Of a stretch of 64,000 bases of DNA, positions 23,771 through 31,734 are shown in pieces. The DNA is taken from NCBI RefSeq assembly GCF_010726955.1, contig NZ_AP022603.1:2852001-2916000 (forward strand). The letters run 5' to 3'. A model generated the notes under the pieces. It searched no databases. It was not told the origin of the DNA and saw nothing but the letters and a program-made list of their open reading frames with translations. The position numbers and the translations under genes are program-made. Origin of the DNA: Mycolicibacterium fallax. GTDB taxonomy: Bacteria > Actinomycetota > Actinomycetes > Mycobacteriales > Mycobacteriaceae. Every line of letters begins with the position of its first letter. The stretch's first letter is position 1.

Positions 23771-24234
23771 GGGCGCAGCTCGATCGCTGTCTTGCCGATT
23801 CGCACCGGTGTGCCTAGGGGAACTCGTACCGCCGTCGTCACCTTCGCCCTGTCAAGGTAAGTACCGTTGGTCGATCCTAAGTCCTCCACGTACCACTCCG
23901 ATCCGCGTTGTGAGAGCCGCGCGTGCCGTGTCGACGCGTAGTCGTCGGTGAGTACGAGATTGGAGTCGTCGGCGCGACCGATGAGCACAGGTTGGATGCC
24001 GAGCTTGATTCGGGTGCCGGCCAGCGCGCCGTCGGTCACCACCAGGTAGCGCGCCACGTTGCGACGCTGCCGGGTCGGCAACAGCGCACCGCGCAGCGCC
24101 AGGCCGCGACGCGCCATCACCGAACCGCTCGGCGCGTAGAGATCGGTCCGCAGCACGCGCAGCACCGACCAGATGAAGACCCACAACAGCAACAGGAAAC
24201 CGGCACGCGACAGCTGCAGCACGATTCCCTGCAT
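23767..24234 (-). CDS. fhaB: FHA-domain protein FhaB (FipA)
   Basis: FhaB is an FHA phosphothreonine reader linked to PknA/PknB signalling and FtsZ-associated division. The 155 residues have an N-terminal membrane helix AGFLLLLWVFIWSVL and a C-terminal FHA domain with LIGRADDSNLVLTDDYASTRHARL and WYVEDLGSTNGTYLDR; the Arg and Ser of GR and STRH are the ligand contacts. ATG 24234 (MQGIVLQLSRAGF) matches the Mtb start, and an upstream in-frame start at 24288 is rejected. The gene overlaps pstP by 4 nt and lies 100 bp from fhaA. Confidence 0.95.
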   Translation of the reverse strand: MQGIVLQLSRAGFLLLLWVFIWSVLRVLRTDLYAPSGSVMARRGLALRGALLPTRQRRNVARYLVVTDGALAGTRIKLGIQPVLIGRADDSNLVLTDDYASTRHARLSQRGSEWYVEDLGSTNGTYLDRAKVTTAVRVPLGTPVRIGKTAIELRP

Positions 24235-24334
24235 CTGCCGTCCTTCCGTCCTGATCGCTCCCGAATGCTCCGGCCGCGGAAAACTCACGATACTTGGGTG
24301 GCGACCGCGGCCGCGGGCAAGCCCGCCGGAACGA

Positions 24335-26074
24335 TCAGTGCACGCGGACGACGATCTCGGAGTGGCCCAGCCGGATCACGTCGCCGTCGGCCAGCTGCCA
24401 CTCCTGCACCGGCGCATTGTTGACGGTGGTGCCGTTGGTGGAGTTGAGGTCGGCGAGCAGCGCGACGTGGCCGTCCCAGCGGATCTCCACGTGCCGACGC
24501 GAGACGCCGGTGTCGGGCAGCCGGAACTGGGCGTCCTGGCCGCGGCCGATCACGTTGGCGCCCTCGCGCAGCTGGTAGGTGCGGCCCGAGCCGTCGTCGA
24601 GCTGCAGCGTCACCGTCGCGGCGCCAGCCGAAGCGCCGGCGTAGCCACCCTGGTCATAACCGCCCTGGTAGTCGCCGTAGCCGCCGCTGGACTGGCCGTA
24701 GCCACCCTGGTCCTGCTGGGGCTGGCCGTAGTCCTGCTGGCCGTAGCCGCCCTGATCGTGCTGCGGCTGCCCGTAGTCCTGCTGGCCGTAACCGCCCTGG
24801 CCGGCGTCCTGCTGGCCGTAGCCGTAGTCCGGCTGCTGGGGCTGGCCGTAGCCGCCGCCTTGGGGCTGGCCGTAGTCCTGCTGGCCGTAACCGCCCTGGG
24901 GCTGGCCGCCCTGCGGCTGACCGTAATCCTGCTGGCCGTAGCCACCCTGGTCCTGCGGGGGCTGGCCGTAGCCGCCGCCCTGGGGCTGGCCGTAATCCTG
25001 CTGGCCGTAACCGCCCTGCTGACCACCCTGCGGCTGGCCGTAGTCCTGCTGGCCGTAACCGCCCTGGCCGGCGTCCTGCTGGCCGTAGCCGTAGTCCGGC
25101 TGCTGGGGCTGGCCGTAGCCGCCCTGCTGACCACCCTGGGGCTGGCCGTAGTCCTGCTGGCCGTAACCGCCCTGGCCGCCCTGCTGGCCGTAGTCGGGCT
25201 GGCCGTAACCACCCTGCTGGCCACCCTGGTTGCCGTAGTCGGGCTGCTGGGCCGGGTACCCACCGCTGTGCTGGCCGTAGCCGCCCGGCTGGCCCTGGTC
25301 GGGCTGGCCGTAGCCACCCTGCGGGCCGGGCTGGCCGTAGCCGCCCTGGCCGCCCTGCTGGCCGTAGCCGCCACCGGGCGGCGGGCCGTAGTTGCCCTGC
25401 GGCTGCCCGTAACCACCGCTGGGCGGCTGCTGGCCGTAACCGCCGCTGGGGGGCTGGCCGTAGCCCTGGTCGTAGCCGCCGCCGGGACCGGGCTGCTGGC
25501 CCTGCTCGCCGTAGGGAGCTTGCGGATCGTGGCCACGCTGCTCCTCGGGGGAACGGCTGTAGTCGTAGTAGTCGCCGCCCTGCCCCTGGTTACCGCGGCT
25601 CGGGTTGTCGGTCATCGGTGGTACTCCTGGTTCTGCGGTCAACGTCTGTTCTGATCGTGCTGAGTGGGGATCCGCTGCGCCACGGGTGCCGGCTCGGGTG
25701 GCGTCAGGGTTGACGATCCCGCGCGCCCGTACCTGTCCGGTGTGCAGGTGAGGGGACCGTGCAAATCTGACGACCACATCACCATACGTTTGCCATCCCT
25801 GCTCACCCAGATATCCCTCCAGATGCCTAGCAAAAGTATCCGAAGTGAGATCGGGATCGGCGAGCGCCTTGTGATGGTCGGCCGCACTGAGGGTAATGAC
25901 GTAATCGTTGGGCGCCAACAACTGTCCGCCCTGCAGGGCGCGGACCCCGTCGGTGGCCTCCCGGCGCAATGCCGATTGGATTTCCTCGGGGATCACCGAC
26001 CCGCCGAACACCCTGGCAAAGGCGTCGCCGACGGTCGACTCGAGACGGCGATCGAATCGCTGCACCAGTCCCAT
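24335..26074 (-). CDS. fhaA: FHA-domain protein FhaA with long Gly/Tyr/Gln repeat region
   Basis: FhaA reads PknB-type phosphothreonines and is tied to the MviN/peptidoglycan pathway. The product is 579 residues against 527 in Mtb. An N-terminal DUF3662 domain starts [20 protein letters not shown] and includes the conserved [14 protein letters not shown]. About 310 residues of Gly/Tyr/Gln/Pro repeats follow, and then a C-terminal FHA domain has [22 protein letters not shown] and [14 protein letters not shown]. The start at 26074 matches the Mtb N-terminus; 24 further upstream codons are probably not translated. It is the first gene of the minus-strand kinase cluster. Confidence 0.95.
   Translation of the reverse strand: MGLVQRFDRRLESTVGDAFARVFGGSVIPEEIQSALRREATDGVRALQGGQLLAPNDYVITLSAADHHKALADPDLTSDTFARHLEGYLGEQGWQTYGDVVVRFARSPHLHTGQVRARGIVNPDATRAGTRGAADPHSARSEQTLTAEPGVPPMTDNPSRGNQGQGGDYYDYSRSPEEQRGHDPQAPYGEQGQQPGPGGGYDQGYGQPPSGGYGQQPPSGGYGQPQGNYGPPPGGGYGQQGGQGGYGQPGPQGGYGQPDQGQPGGYGQHSGGYPAQQPDYGNQGGQQGGYGQPDYGQQGGQGGYGQQDYGQPQGGQQGGYGQPQQPDYGYGQQDAGQGGYGQQDYGQPQGGQQGGYGQQDYGQPQGGGYGQPPQDQGGYGQQDYGQPQGGQPQGGYGQQDYGQPQGGGYGQPQQPDYGYGQQDAGQGGYGQQDYGQPQHDQGGYGQQDYGQPQQDQGGYGQSSGGYGDYQGGYDQGGYAGASAGAATVTLQLDDGSGRTYQLREGANVIGRGQDAQFRLPDTGVSRRHVEIRWDGHVALLADLNSTNGTTVNNAPVQEWQLADGDVIRLGHSEIVVRVH
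24640..25570 (-). repeat. FhaA low-complexity repeat tract
   Basis: Within fhaA, about 930 bp encode degenerate tandem units such as [24 protein letters not shown] and GQQGGYG, repeated many times. At the DNA level, strings like CTGCTGGCCGTA and GGCTGGCCGTAG recur every 30-60 bp. The unit length varies, so it is a coding low-complexity expansion and not a CRISPR array. Such Tyr/Gly/Gln-rich segments resemble prion-like or phase-separating linkers. It is longer and more regular than the corresponding Mtb FhaA linker as I recall it. Confidence 0.85.
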
Positions 26075-26314
26075 CGTCACCGCCCGTCTCGGTCTAGGAG
26101 CGCGGCCCGGCAGGCCGGGACGGCCCACCGCAGCGTGTCGCACCACTGTGTTGTTTCAGGACAATGGTAAGGGGAGCATCGCCTCCTCCGGCACCACGGA
26201 AATTGTGAGAATCCGATCAGTGCAGGTCAGCGGCTTGGCGTTGGCCGAGATGGGGCGCTGAGCGGGCGGTTTGGACGACGGGCGAAGCCCCTGATAGGCT
26301 GCCCGGGTTGCTCA

Positions 26315-26397
26315 GGGCGAGTGGCGGAATGGCAGACGCGCTGGCTTCAGGTGCCAGTGTCCTTCGGGACGTGGGGGTTCAAGTCCCCCTTCGCCCA
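26315..26397 (+). tRNA. leuT: tRNA-Leu (CAG anticodon)
   Basis: An 83-nt class II tRNA with acceptor strands GGGCGAG and TTCGCCC, then discriminator A at 26397. The anticodon stem-loop CTGGCTTCAGGTGCCAG carries CAG. A long variable arm TGTCCTTCGGGACG and T-arm GGGGGTTCAAGTCCCCC follow. The same tRNA follows fhaA in M. tuberculosis. Confidence 0.97.
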
Positions 26398-26426
26398 CAG
26401 TGAGCGGTTCTACGAACTGCGACGCC

Positions 26427-26461
26427 AATGGTCACGAACTCAATTTGGGTTCGTGACCATT
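26427..26461 (+). terminator. intrinsic terminator-like hairpin after tRNA-Leu
   Basis: A perfect 13-bp inverted repeat, AATGGTCACGAAC (26427-26439) and GTTCGTGACCATT (26449-26461). It has a 9-nt loop and is followed by GTGTTTTGC. It lies 30 bp after the tRNA. The T-run is short, but the perfect stem makes termination the simplest reading; a binding site for a dimeric regulator is the alternative. Confidence 0.65.
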
Positions 26462-26583
26462 GTGTTTTGCAGGCGTCGGGGTACCGGGGGAGTGCATCGC
26501 CGCGGTTTGACCCCGCTGGTCGCGGCGGCCTGGTCGGTGCGGAGGCATATACATAGTCTGTGGCCGCGACCGAGGAGCCCGAA

Positions 26584-27279
26584 ATGTCAGACACGTTTCT
26601 GCCAGAGCCCGGCGCCACGGCCGAGGCGGTTCAGATCGGCCTGTGCGCCGGTGGCCTGGTCCGCACCTGGCGCGGTTCGGGTGAATCGAAGCTCTGGTCG
26701 CTGGCCGATGCGGCGCAGCTGAGGTTGCGTCAAGGGACCGGCGTGATTGCCCGCACCGAGCAGGAACAGAATCGCTACCGCGAGATTGGGTTGCTTGACG
26801 AGGACTCCGGGACGCTGCTGATTCGCGGCAGGCACCCGGTATCCACCGAGGACGGCACCGTCCAGTTCGACGCGACGGTGCTGGGGCTGGAACCGGCGAG
26901 GGAACCCTCGACGTCGGTGTACGACGATGCGCGCGGCGTGCTGGCGCAGGCGGTCGCGTTCACCGCCCGGACCGAAAACGGATTCCTCCTGGTCGAGGCG
27001 GGCGGATGGGACGCAGCGCCGCAGCCCTACTGTCTGTTTGTGGTGACCGGGCAGGGCGGGGACCCCGTCGTTCTCATCGAGACGGCGCCGCCGCCGCACG
27101 GGTCGAAGATCTGGGAGCAGCACATCGTCGCCGGGGCCGACGGCAGCACCGTGCGGGCACCGGCGAACCCCGCCTCCCTCGACGCGGCGCCGGTCATCAT
27201 GCTCGACGCCTGTGCCACCTGGGCGATCCCGCCGTGGGACCTCGCGTTGACCTTCGGGATACGCCCGACCGCCGGTTGA
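26584..27279 (+). CDS. hypothetical protein
   Basis: The 231-residue soluble protein starts MSDTFLPEPGATAEAVQIGL. I see no signal peptide, membrane helix or recognised catalytic motif. The sequence looks like a beta-rich globular fold, with VLIETAPPPHGSKIW and the Cys-containing MLDACATWAIPPWDLALTFGI near the end. Support for the gene is a -10-like TAGTCT (26554-26559), GAGGAG (26571-26576) and ATG at 26584. A GTG at 26560 in frame is less likely because it abuts the -10. It is the first gene of the accessory block after tRNA-Leu. Confidence 0.7.
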   Translation: MSDTFLPEPGATAEAVQIGLCAGGLVRTWRGSGESKLWSLADAAQLRLRQGTGVIARTEQEQNRYREIGLLDEDSGTLLIRGRHPVSTEDGTVQFDATVLGLEPAREPSTSVYDDARGVLAQAVAFTARTENGFLLVEAGGWDAAPQPYCLFVVTGQGGDPVVLIETAPPPHGSKIWEQHIVAGADGSTVRAPANPASLDAAPVIMLDACATWAIPPWDLALTFGIRPTAG

Positions 27280-27346
27280 CCGGCGATCCGGCAGCGACGG
27301 GTTCGGGCGTACCGCGACGGGACACGGGGCCCAACGGGGACGACGG

Positions 27347-28132
27347 TTATCCGCCAGACGGGTCCAGGGCCAGGTCAGCGACGACGATGGAGTGGTCGGA
27401 AATCTTGGCCCGCCGGACCTCGTGGATGTGTTTGGCCGAGGTGATCGCGTCCCGCAGTGGGGCCGACACGAAGACATAGTCGAGCCGGAATCCGTTGTGG
27501 TCCTCGGAAACGCGGAGCTCCTTGTTGGTTCGCCTTGAGTACCAAGTGAATTCGCGGGCGTCGGGATGCAGGCTGCGCCACGTGTCGACGTAATTCTCCT
27601 GCTGCTGCAGCACCCGGATGTAGTCGGAGTGCACAAACGGGGTGCCCTCGGCATCCGCGGGCAAGCCGGTGTTGAAGTCGCCGAGGATCACCACCTGCTC
27701 GTCGTGGTGCCGGTGCGCGTAGGCGATGACGTCCTGCCAGAACAGTTCCTTGCGGCGCTTGCCCGCGACGACGGTGCCGTCCTTGCCGGACTTGCTGTCG
27801 TCGGATCCGGGAATGTGGACGCTCAGCACCCGCAGGTTTTTCTCTCCCAACGACACCGACAGCCAGCGCTCTTTGTCGTATTCGGGTCCCGCCGACTCCC
27901 GGGTCAGCGGCCATTTCGAGGCGACCAGGACGCTGTTGACTCCGGCTTGATCGCAGGTGGTCTCCAGGTAGGGGTAACCGTGGTCGACCAACCGGCGACG
28001 GATTTCCGCAAGATTCTTGGCCGTCACCTCGGTCAGGGTGATGACGTCCGCGCCGAGCTCTTTCAGCTCGGCGATGATCGACGGGAGACGAGATCCGCCC
28101 CCGCGCTGAATGTTCCACGTCACAAATCGCAT
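27347..28132 (-). CDS. endonuclease/exonuclease/phosphatase-family protein
   Basis: The 261-residue product has the EEP fold shared by exonuclease III, DNase I and sphingomyelinases. Visible motifs are VTWNIQRGGG at the N-terminus (metal Asn), VITLTEV (metal Glu), VILGDFNTG (Asp/Asn) and the terminal KISDHSIVVADL (catalytic Asp-His). No signal peptide is seen, so it is probably cytosolic. ATG at 28132 is preceded by GAGGGGGAAACAGC, a strong ribosome site. The substrate cannot be told; the ExoIII-like N-terminus favours DNA or a phosphodiester. It converges with the upstream hypothetical gene. Confidence 0.85.
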   Translation of the reverse strand: MRFVTWNIQRGGGSRLPSIIAELKELGADVITLTEVTAKNLAEIRRRLVDHGYPYLETTCDQAGVNSVLVASKWPLTRESAGPEYDKERWLSVSLGEKNLRVLSVHIPGSDDSKSGKDGTVVAGKRRKELFWQDVIAYAHRHHDEQVVILGDFNTGLPADAEGTPFVHSDYIRVLQQQENYVDTWRSLHPDAREFTWYSRRTNKELRVSEDHNGFRLDYVFVSAPLRDAITSAKHIHEVRRAKISDHSIVVADLALDPSGG

Positions 28133-28332
28133 GCTGTTTCCCCCTCGGTCCGAGCCGTCCTCCACGGCCTCCGGCGGCCGAAGCTAACAGGTCGGTCCGA
28201 CAGCGGCGGTGAACCGATCCGGCCTGAGCGCCGCCACGCCGCAGGCGGGGAGGGCGCCAGAAGCGGTTGAACATCATCAATGTCGGAGGCGGCCCCTACG
28301 GTGGTGTGCAAACCACGGGGAGGGGATCTGAA

Positions 28333-28776
28333 ATGGCGGAAAACGAACGGGACCTGGTCGCCGATGCGACGCCGCAGGTGTGCTTCAACCTCTGGGCGTT
28401 CTGCGACCCGGACACCGGTCTGGTCATGGAGATCGCCGCGAAGCGCTACGTCATGGGCGGAAGTGACCGGGAGAAGGCGGCGGTGCTCAAGCATCTCGCC
28501 GGCGCGGACTTCTACTCGGTGGAGCGTCGCTTCGTGCCCGAGCGGTTCACCCTGGTGGGCCCGTCCGGGCAGCTGATCGAGGGTGCGGTCCCGGTGAACG
28601 ATCTGGATGTCGATGCCGTGTTCGCTCCGCTGATCGTCGAGCTGGCCGCTATCCCCAAGCAGGTCAGGCAGGTCAACGGTCGCTGGGAGGAGTACGTTCC
28701 GCAGGTTCTGGGTCAACCGATCTGGGTGCTGACGGTGGTACTGGAGACCGAGGACGGCCGCCTGGTGCCCTGCTAG
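28333..28776 (+). CDS. hypothetical protein
   Basis: The 147-residue product starts MAENERDLVADATPQVCFNLWAF. It is a compact soluble protein with alternating hydrophobic and charged residues, and with VMEIAAKRYVMGGSDREKAAVLKHL and TLVGPSGQLIEGAVPVNDL. I recognise no domain. ATG 28333 is supported by GGGGAGGGGATCTGAA just upstream; an in-frame ATG at 28267 has no ribosome site. A VapBC pair follows 29 bp downstream with its own promoter-like element, so this gene is probably independent of it. Confidence 0.65.
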   Translation: MAENERDLVADATPQVCFNLWAFCDPDTGLVMEIAAKRYVMGGSDREKAAVLKHLAGADFYSVERRFVPERFTLVGPSGQLIEGAVPVNDLDVDAVFAPLIVELAAIPKQVRQVNGRWEEYVPQVLGQPIWVLTVVLETEDGRLVPC

Positions 28777-28805
28777 GGGTGTCTCACCGGTGATACCGTG
28801 AATTT

Positions 28806-29042
28806 ATGGAGGCGGTGACGGTGCGAGATCTCCGCAACAACGGCGGTGAAGTGCTGCGTCGGGTCGAGCGTGGCGAACGCTTTGTGGTCACGCGCGACGG
28901 GACCCCGGTTGCCGAGCTGCGACCGCTGCCGCGTCCCAGGGTGAGCGCCGGCGAGTTGATCCGTCGGCGGGCGAACCTTCCGGCGGTCGATCCCGTCGCG
29001 CTGCGACGTGACATCGATGAGCTGATCGATCCGTCGCTGTGA
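28806..29042 (+). CDS. vapB: type II antitoxin, Phd/YefM (VapB) type
   Basis: The 78-residue product MEAVTVRDLRNNGGEVLRRVERGERFVVTRDGTPVAEL has the Phd/YefM DNA-binding N-terminal fold. A Pro/Arg-rich linker leads to a C-terminal helix (VALRRDIDELID) that should neutralise the toxin. TACCGT (28794-28799) stands 6 nt before the ATG with no ribosome site, so the transcript is probably leaderless. Its stop overlaps the vapC start by 4 nt (GTGA), the usual coupled antitoxin-toxin arrangement. Autoregulation by the VapBC complex is expected from the family. Confidence 0.9.
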   Translation: MEAVTVRDLRNNGGEVLRRVERGERFVVTRDGTPVAELRPLPRPRVSAGELIRRRANLPAVDPVALRRDIDELIDPSL

Positions 29043-29458
29043 GCCAACCGGCACGACGCGGAATGTTGGACACCTCCACGGTGCTCCTGCTCGGGCAGCT
29101 GTCCGACGCGGCCGAGTTGCCCGAGGAGTCGGTGATCAGTGCGGTGACCCTGGCCGAGCTCTCGGTGGGTCCCCATCTGGCCCGGGACGACGCCGAGCGC
29201 TCCGCCCGCCAGCAGCACCTGCAGCAGGCGGAGGCGGACTTCGAGGTACTGCCCTTCGACGGGGATTGCGCCCGGGCGTTCGGCGCGGTGGCCGCGGCGC
29301 TGCGCAGCGCGGGTCGCAAACCGGCGGCGCGCGCCTACGACGCGTTGATCGCGGCCAGTGCGATCGCGAATGCGATACCGCTCTACAGCTGTAACCCACG
29401 TGATTTCGCGGGCATCCGACGACTGGACCTCCGAGAGGTCAGCCCGCCCCGGACCTAG
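29039..29458 (+). CDS. vapC: VapC-type PIN-domain toxin
   Basis: The 139-residue PIN-domain ribonuclease has acidic active-site residues Asp11 (MLDTSTVLL), Glu40 (TLAELSVG), Asp101 (AYDALIAASA) and probably Asp122 (CNPRDFAGI). All four canonical PIN acidic positions are present, so the toxin looks intact. GTG at 29039 overlaps the antitoxin stop; an ATG at 29063 (MLDTS) is an alternative start closer to the typical VapC N-terminus. VapC toxins cleave tRNA or rRNA, and the target here cannot be inferred. Confidence 0.9.
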   Translation: MSQPARRGMLDTSTVLLLGQLSDAAELPEESVISAVTLAELSVGPHLARDDAERSARQQHLQQAEADFEVLPFDGDCARAFGAVAAALRSAGRKPAARAYDALIAASAIANAIPLYSCNPRDFAGIRRLDLREVSPPRT

Positions 29459-29471
29459 GTGTTCAAGCGGC

Positions 29472-30524
29472 CTAGCGTTTTGCGATGCCGTCGTCGATCA
29501 TCTGCTGGAAGTGGTCGACGACGCTCTGCTCGGCAGGCATGAACTCGATGCCCAGTTCGTCGCGGGTGCGCGAGTTGTCGTACCGCACCGGCCAGCCGAC
29601 GTTGCGCTCCACGTACGGACGGGTCAGCCCGGCCGCCGGGGCGGACAGTTTGATCAGGAACTTCGGCAGTTCAATGCGCGGGAACGTCCAGCGGTTGCCG
29701 AACTTGCGGCGCAGCGCGTTGCCCATGTCGAGCAGGCTGATGGTCTCGGCGTTGGCGATGTAGCGGCCGCGCGCCGACGGGGTGTAGCCCGCGGCGATGT
29801 GGATGCGGGCCACGTCGCGCACGTCGACCACACCGACCTGCAGGGCGGGCGCCCCGAGCGCCATCGATCCGTCGATGAAATGCGCCATCGTCGTCATGCT
29901 GCCGGAGACACTGCTGGTGGTCAGCGACGGCCCGAGCACCAGGCCGGGGTGCACGGTCACCAGGTCCCAGCGGTCCTGGGCCTCGCACATCGCCCAGGCG
30001 GCCTTCTCCGCGACGGTCTTGGAGTAGTTGTATTCCTGGTGGTTCGGGGTGCTGGTGGTGTTCCAGTCCGCATCGGTGAAGCGGTCCTTGCCGCGCATGT
30101 CGACGTTGTCGCCGCAGATGGCGACCACGCTGCTGGTCAGCACGACGCGTTTAACCGACTCGGTGCGGTTCACGCTGTTGAGCACGTTGCGGGTGCCCTC
30201 CAGCGCGGGCCGGATCAGCTGCTCCTGCGGGTTGTCGAGGCGGCCCATCAGGAACGGCGACGCGGTGTGCATGACCAGTTCGCAGCCGGCCATCGCCTCG
30301 TCGAAACTGCCGTCGTCGAGCAGATCCGCCCGGTGCAGGGTGAGCCGGCCGGGGTGTGCGTCGGCGAGCGCGTGCAGGTGCTCCAGGCCGGTCGGCTTGT
30401 CCGGGTTGCGCACCGTGGCGCGCACCGTGCGGCCGTCTTCGAGCAGGTAGCGGACGATCCAGCCGGCGACGTAGCCGCTGCCGCCGGTGACCAGTACCGG
30501 GGCGCTCGGGTCGATGTCGGTCAT
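29472..30524 (-). CDS. NAD(P)-dependent epimerase/dehydratase-type SDR
   Basis: The 350-residue product is an extended short-chain dehydrogenase of the dihydroflavonol-4-reductase/aldehyde-reductase type. The Rossmann motif is VLVTGGSGYVAGWIV at the N-terminus. LTSSVVAICGD and the catalytic YNYSKTVAEKAAW (Tyr-x3-Lys) follow, then VTVHPGLVLGPSL. The substrate is unknown; related enzymes reduce ketones or aldehydes or process 3-hydroxysteroids. ATG 30524 follows AAGGAG with 4-nt spacing. A 222-bp gap separates it from the membrane-protein gene, and no gene is seen in that gap. Confidence 0.88.
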   Translation of the reverse strand: MTDIDPSAPVLVTGGSGYVAGWIVRYLLEDGRTVRATVRNPDKPTGLEHLHALADAHPGRLTLHRADLLDDGSFDEAMAGCELVMHTASPFLMGRLDNPQEQLIRPALEGTRNVLNSVNRTESVKRVVLTSSVVAICGDNVDMRGKDRFTDADWNTTSTPNHQEYNYSKTVAEKAAWAMCEAQDRWDLVTVHPGLVLGPSLTTSSVSGSMTTMAHFIDGSMALGAPALQVGVVDVRDVARIHIAAGYTPSARGRYIANAETISLLDMGNALRRKFGNRWTFPRIELPKFLIKLSAPAAGLTRPYVERNVGWPVRYDNSRTRDELGIEFMPAEQSVVDHFQQMIDDGIAKR

Positions 30525-30746
30525 GATGCTCCTTGCCAGGTCGCTCAGGTGGTGTCGGTGATTGGCGACGCCGGAAGACCGCCGCCAGTCCGGCGCGGTC
30601 GGGCGCCGGGGGACCACCGGGTTGTGGCCATCTTGCTACAGACTGCCAGCGGCGGCAGGGCGCCGGGGCACCGCCTTGGGACCGGGCACCCGGCCGGTCC
30701 GGTGTGCGACAGGCTGGGGTGACAAGGGTGCGGACGGCGCGTCGTC

Positions 30747-31733
30747 TCAGGACGGTCCGAACGGATCGAAGTCCATCGGGTTGAGGCCGGGGCCAGCACC
30801 TGGGCCGGGGTGTCCGGCCGGTGCTGCGGCGGGGGCTGGCCACGCGGCCGGGGCGGCCGGTGCTGGCGGTGGTCCGGCGGCAGCCGGCACCGGCGCCGGG
30901 GGTGGTGCCGGTGCCTCGTCGGGTGCCCCCGCCGGCAGCAGCAGCATCAGCACCGTGACGACGACGCAGAGCGCGGTGCCGGTGGCGGCAACCCGAAGCA
31001 GCAGCGACAGCCAGGCCAGCTCGCTGCCGGGGCCGGCGATCCACACCCAGCCCGCAGCCGCGGCCAGCAGGGCGCAGCCGATAAGGGTGGGCATCCGACC
31101 GCCGCGCATCCTCCGGCCGCACCGGACGCTCTGCAGCAGCACCGCGGCACCCACCGCAGCGAGGCCGGCGGCAACCGCGACCAGTAGCGTCCCGCTGGCT
31201 TGGGCGAACATCTTCAGTTCCGGGATCGCCAGGGCGGTCGCGGCGGCGACCGTCACCAGCAGTGCTCCGGCCCCGGAGAAGGCGTAGCCGGCGACCGCGG
31301 GTCGGCCGGCGGGAAGGTCCGTGCGGGGCAGGGAAAGCTGGGGCCGGCGCAGCCGCCGACGGGACGGCGCCTCCGGGGTCGCAGCTGGGGTCGGCGCGTG
31401 CGACAGCGGCTGCTGGAGCGGCGGGCCCGGCAGGGGCGCGGGCGCCGGAGCGTCGAACGCCGCGCCGCCGCCACCGGGGAAACCGCCGAATGCGCCATCC
31501 CCGAATGCGCTGCTGCCGAACGGGTCTGGCTGAGCACCGCCACCGCCGAACGGGTCGTCCCCGAAGGATTGCCCACCGCCCGGTCCGGGGCCCGCCGGGG
31601 CGGACGTCTCCCAGGGCCGCCGGCCGCCGGCCGGCTCGGCGTAGCCTTCGGGGCGGCTTGGCCGCTGCGGGTTGCCCCGCCCCGAGTTCCGGTTGTTGCC
31701 AGCGCCTCCGGCGTTCTCCCAGGGATTCGGCAT
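30747..31733 (-). CDS. Gly/Pro-rich multi-pass membrane protein, coupled to the upstream surface protein gene
   Basis: The 328-residue product has about 130 disordered residues rich in Gly/Pro with repeated DPFG-like tetrads (DDPFGGGG, QPDPFGSS). Four hydrophobic helices follow between about residues 145 and 265, then a Pro/Ala tail again ending in DFDPFGPS. No transporter family is recognised. ATG 31733 lies one base after the stop of the upstream gene (TGACATG) with GGGAG before it, so the two are translationally coupled. A role as membrane partner of the large secreted protein is inference from this coupling. Confidence 0.75.
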   Translation of the reverse strand: MPNPWENAGGAGNNRNSGRGNPQRPSRPEGYAEPAGGRRPWETSAPAGPGPGGGQSFGDDPFGGGGAQPDPFGSSAFGDGAFGGFPGGGGAAFDAPAPAPLPGPPLQQPLSHAPTPAATPEAPSRRRLRRPQLSLPRTDLPAGRPAVAGYAFSGAGALLVTVAAATALAIPELKMFAQASGTLLVAVAAGLAAVGAAVLLQSVRCGRRMRGGRMPTLIGCALLAAAAGWVWIAGPGSELAWLSLLLRVAATGTALCVVVTVLMLLLPAGAPDEAPAPPPAPVPAAAGPPPAPAAPAAWPAPAAAPAGHPGPGAGPGLNPMDFDPFGPS

Positions 31734-31734
31734 G

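Noticed and set aside
24640..25570. Regularly repeated sequence as a CRISPR array
   Set aside because: Units vary in length and stay in frame within fhaA, with no fixed repeat-spacer structure and no cas gene nearby.
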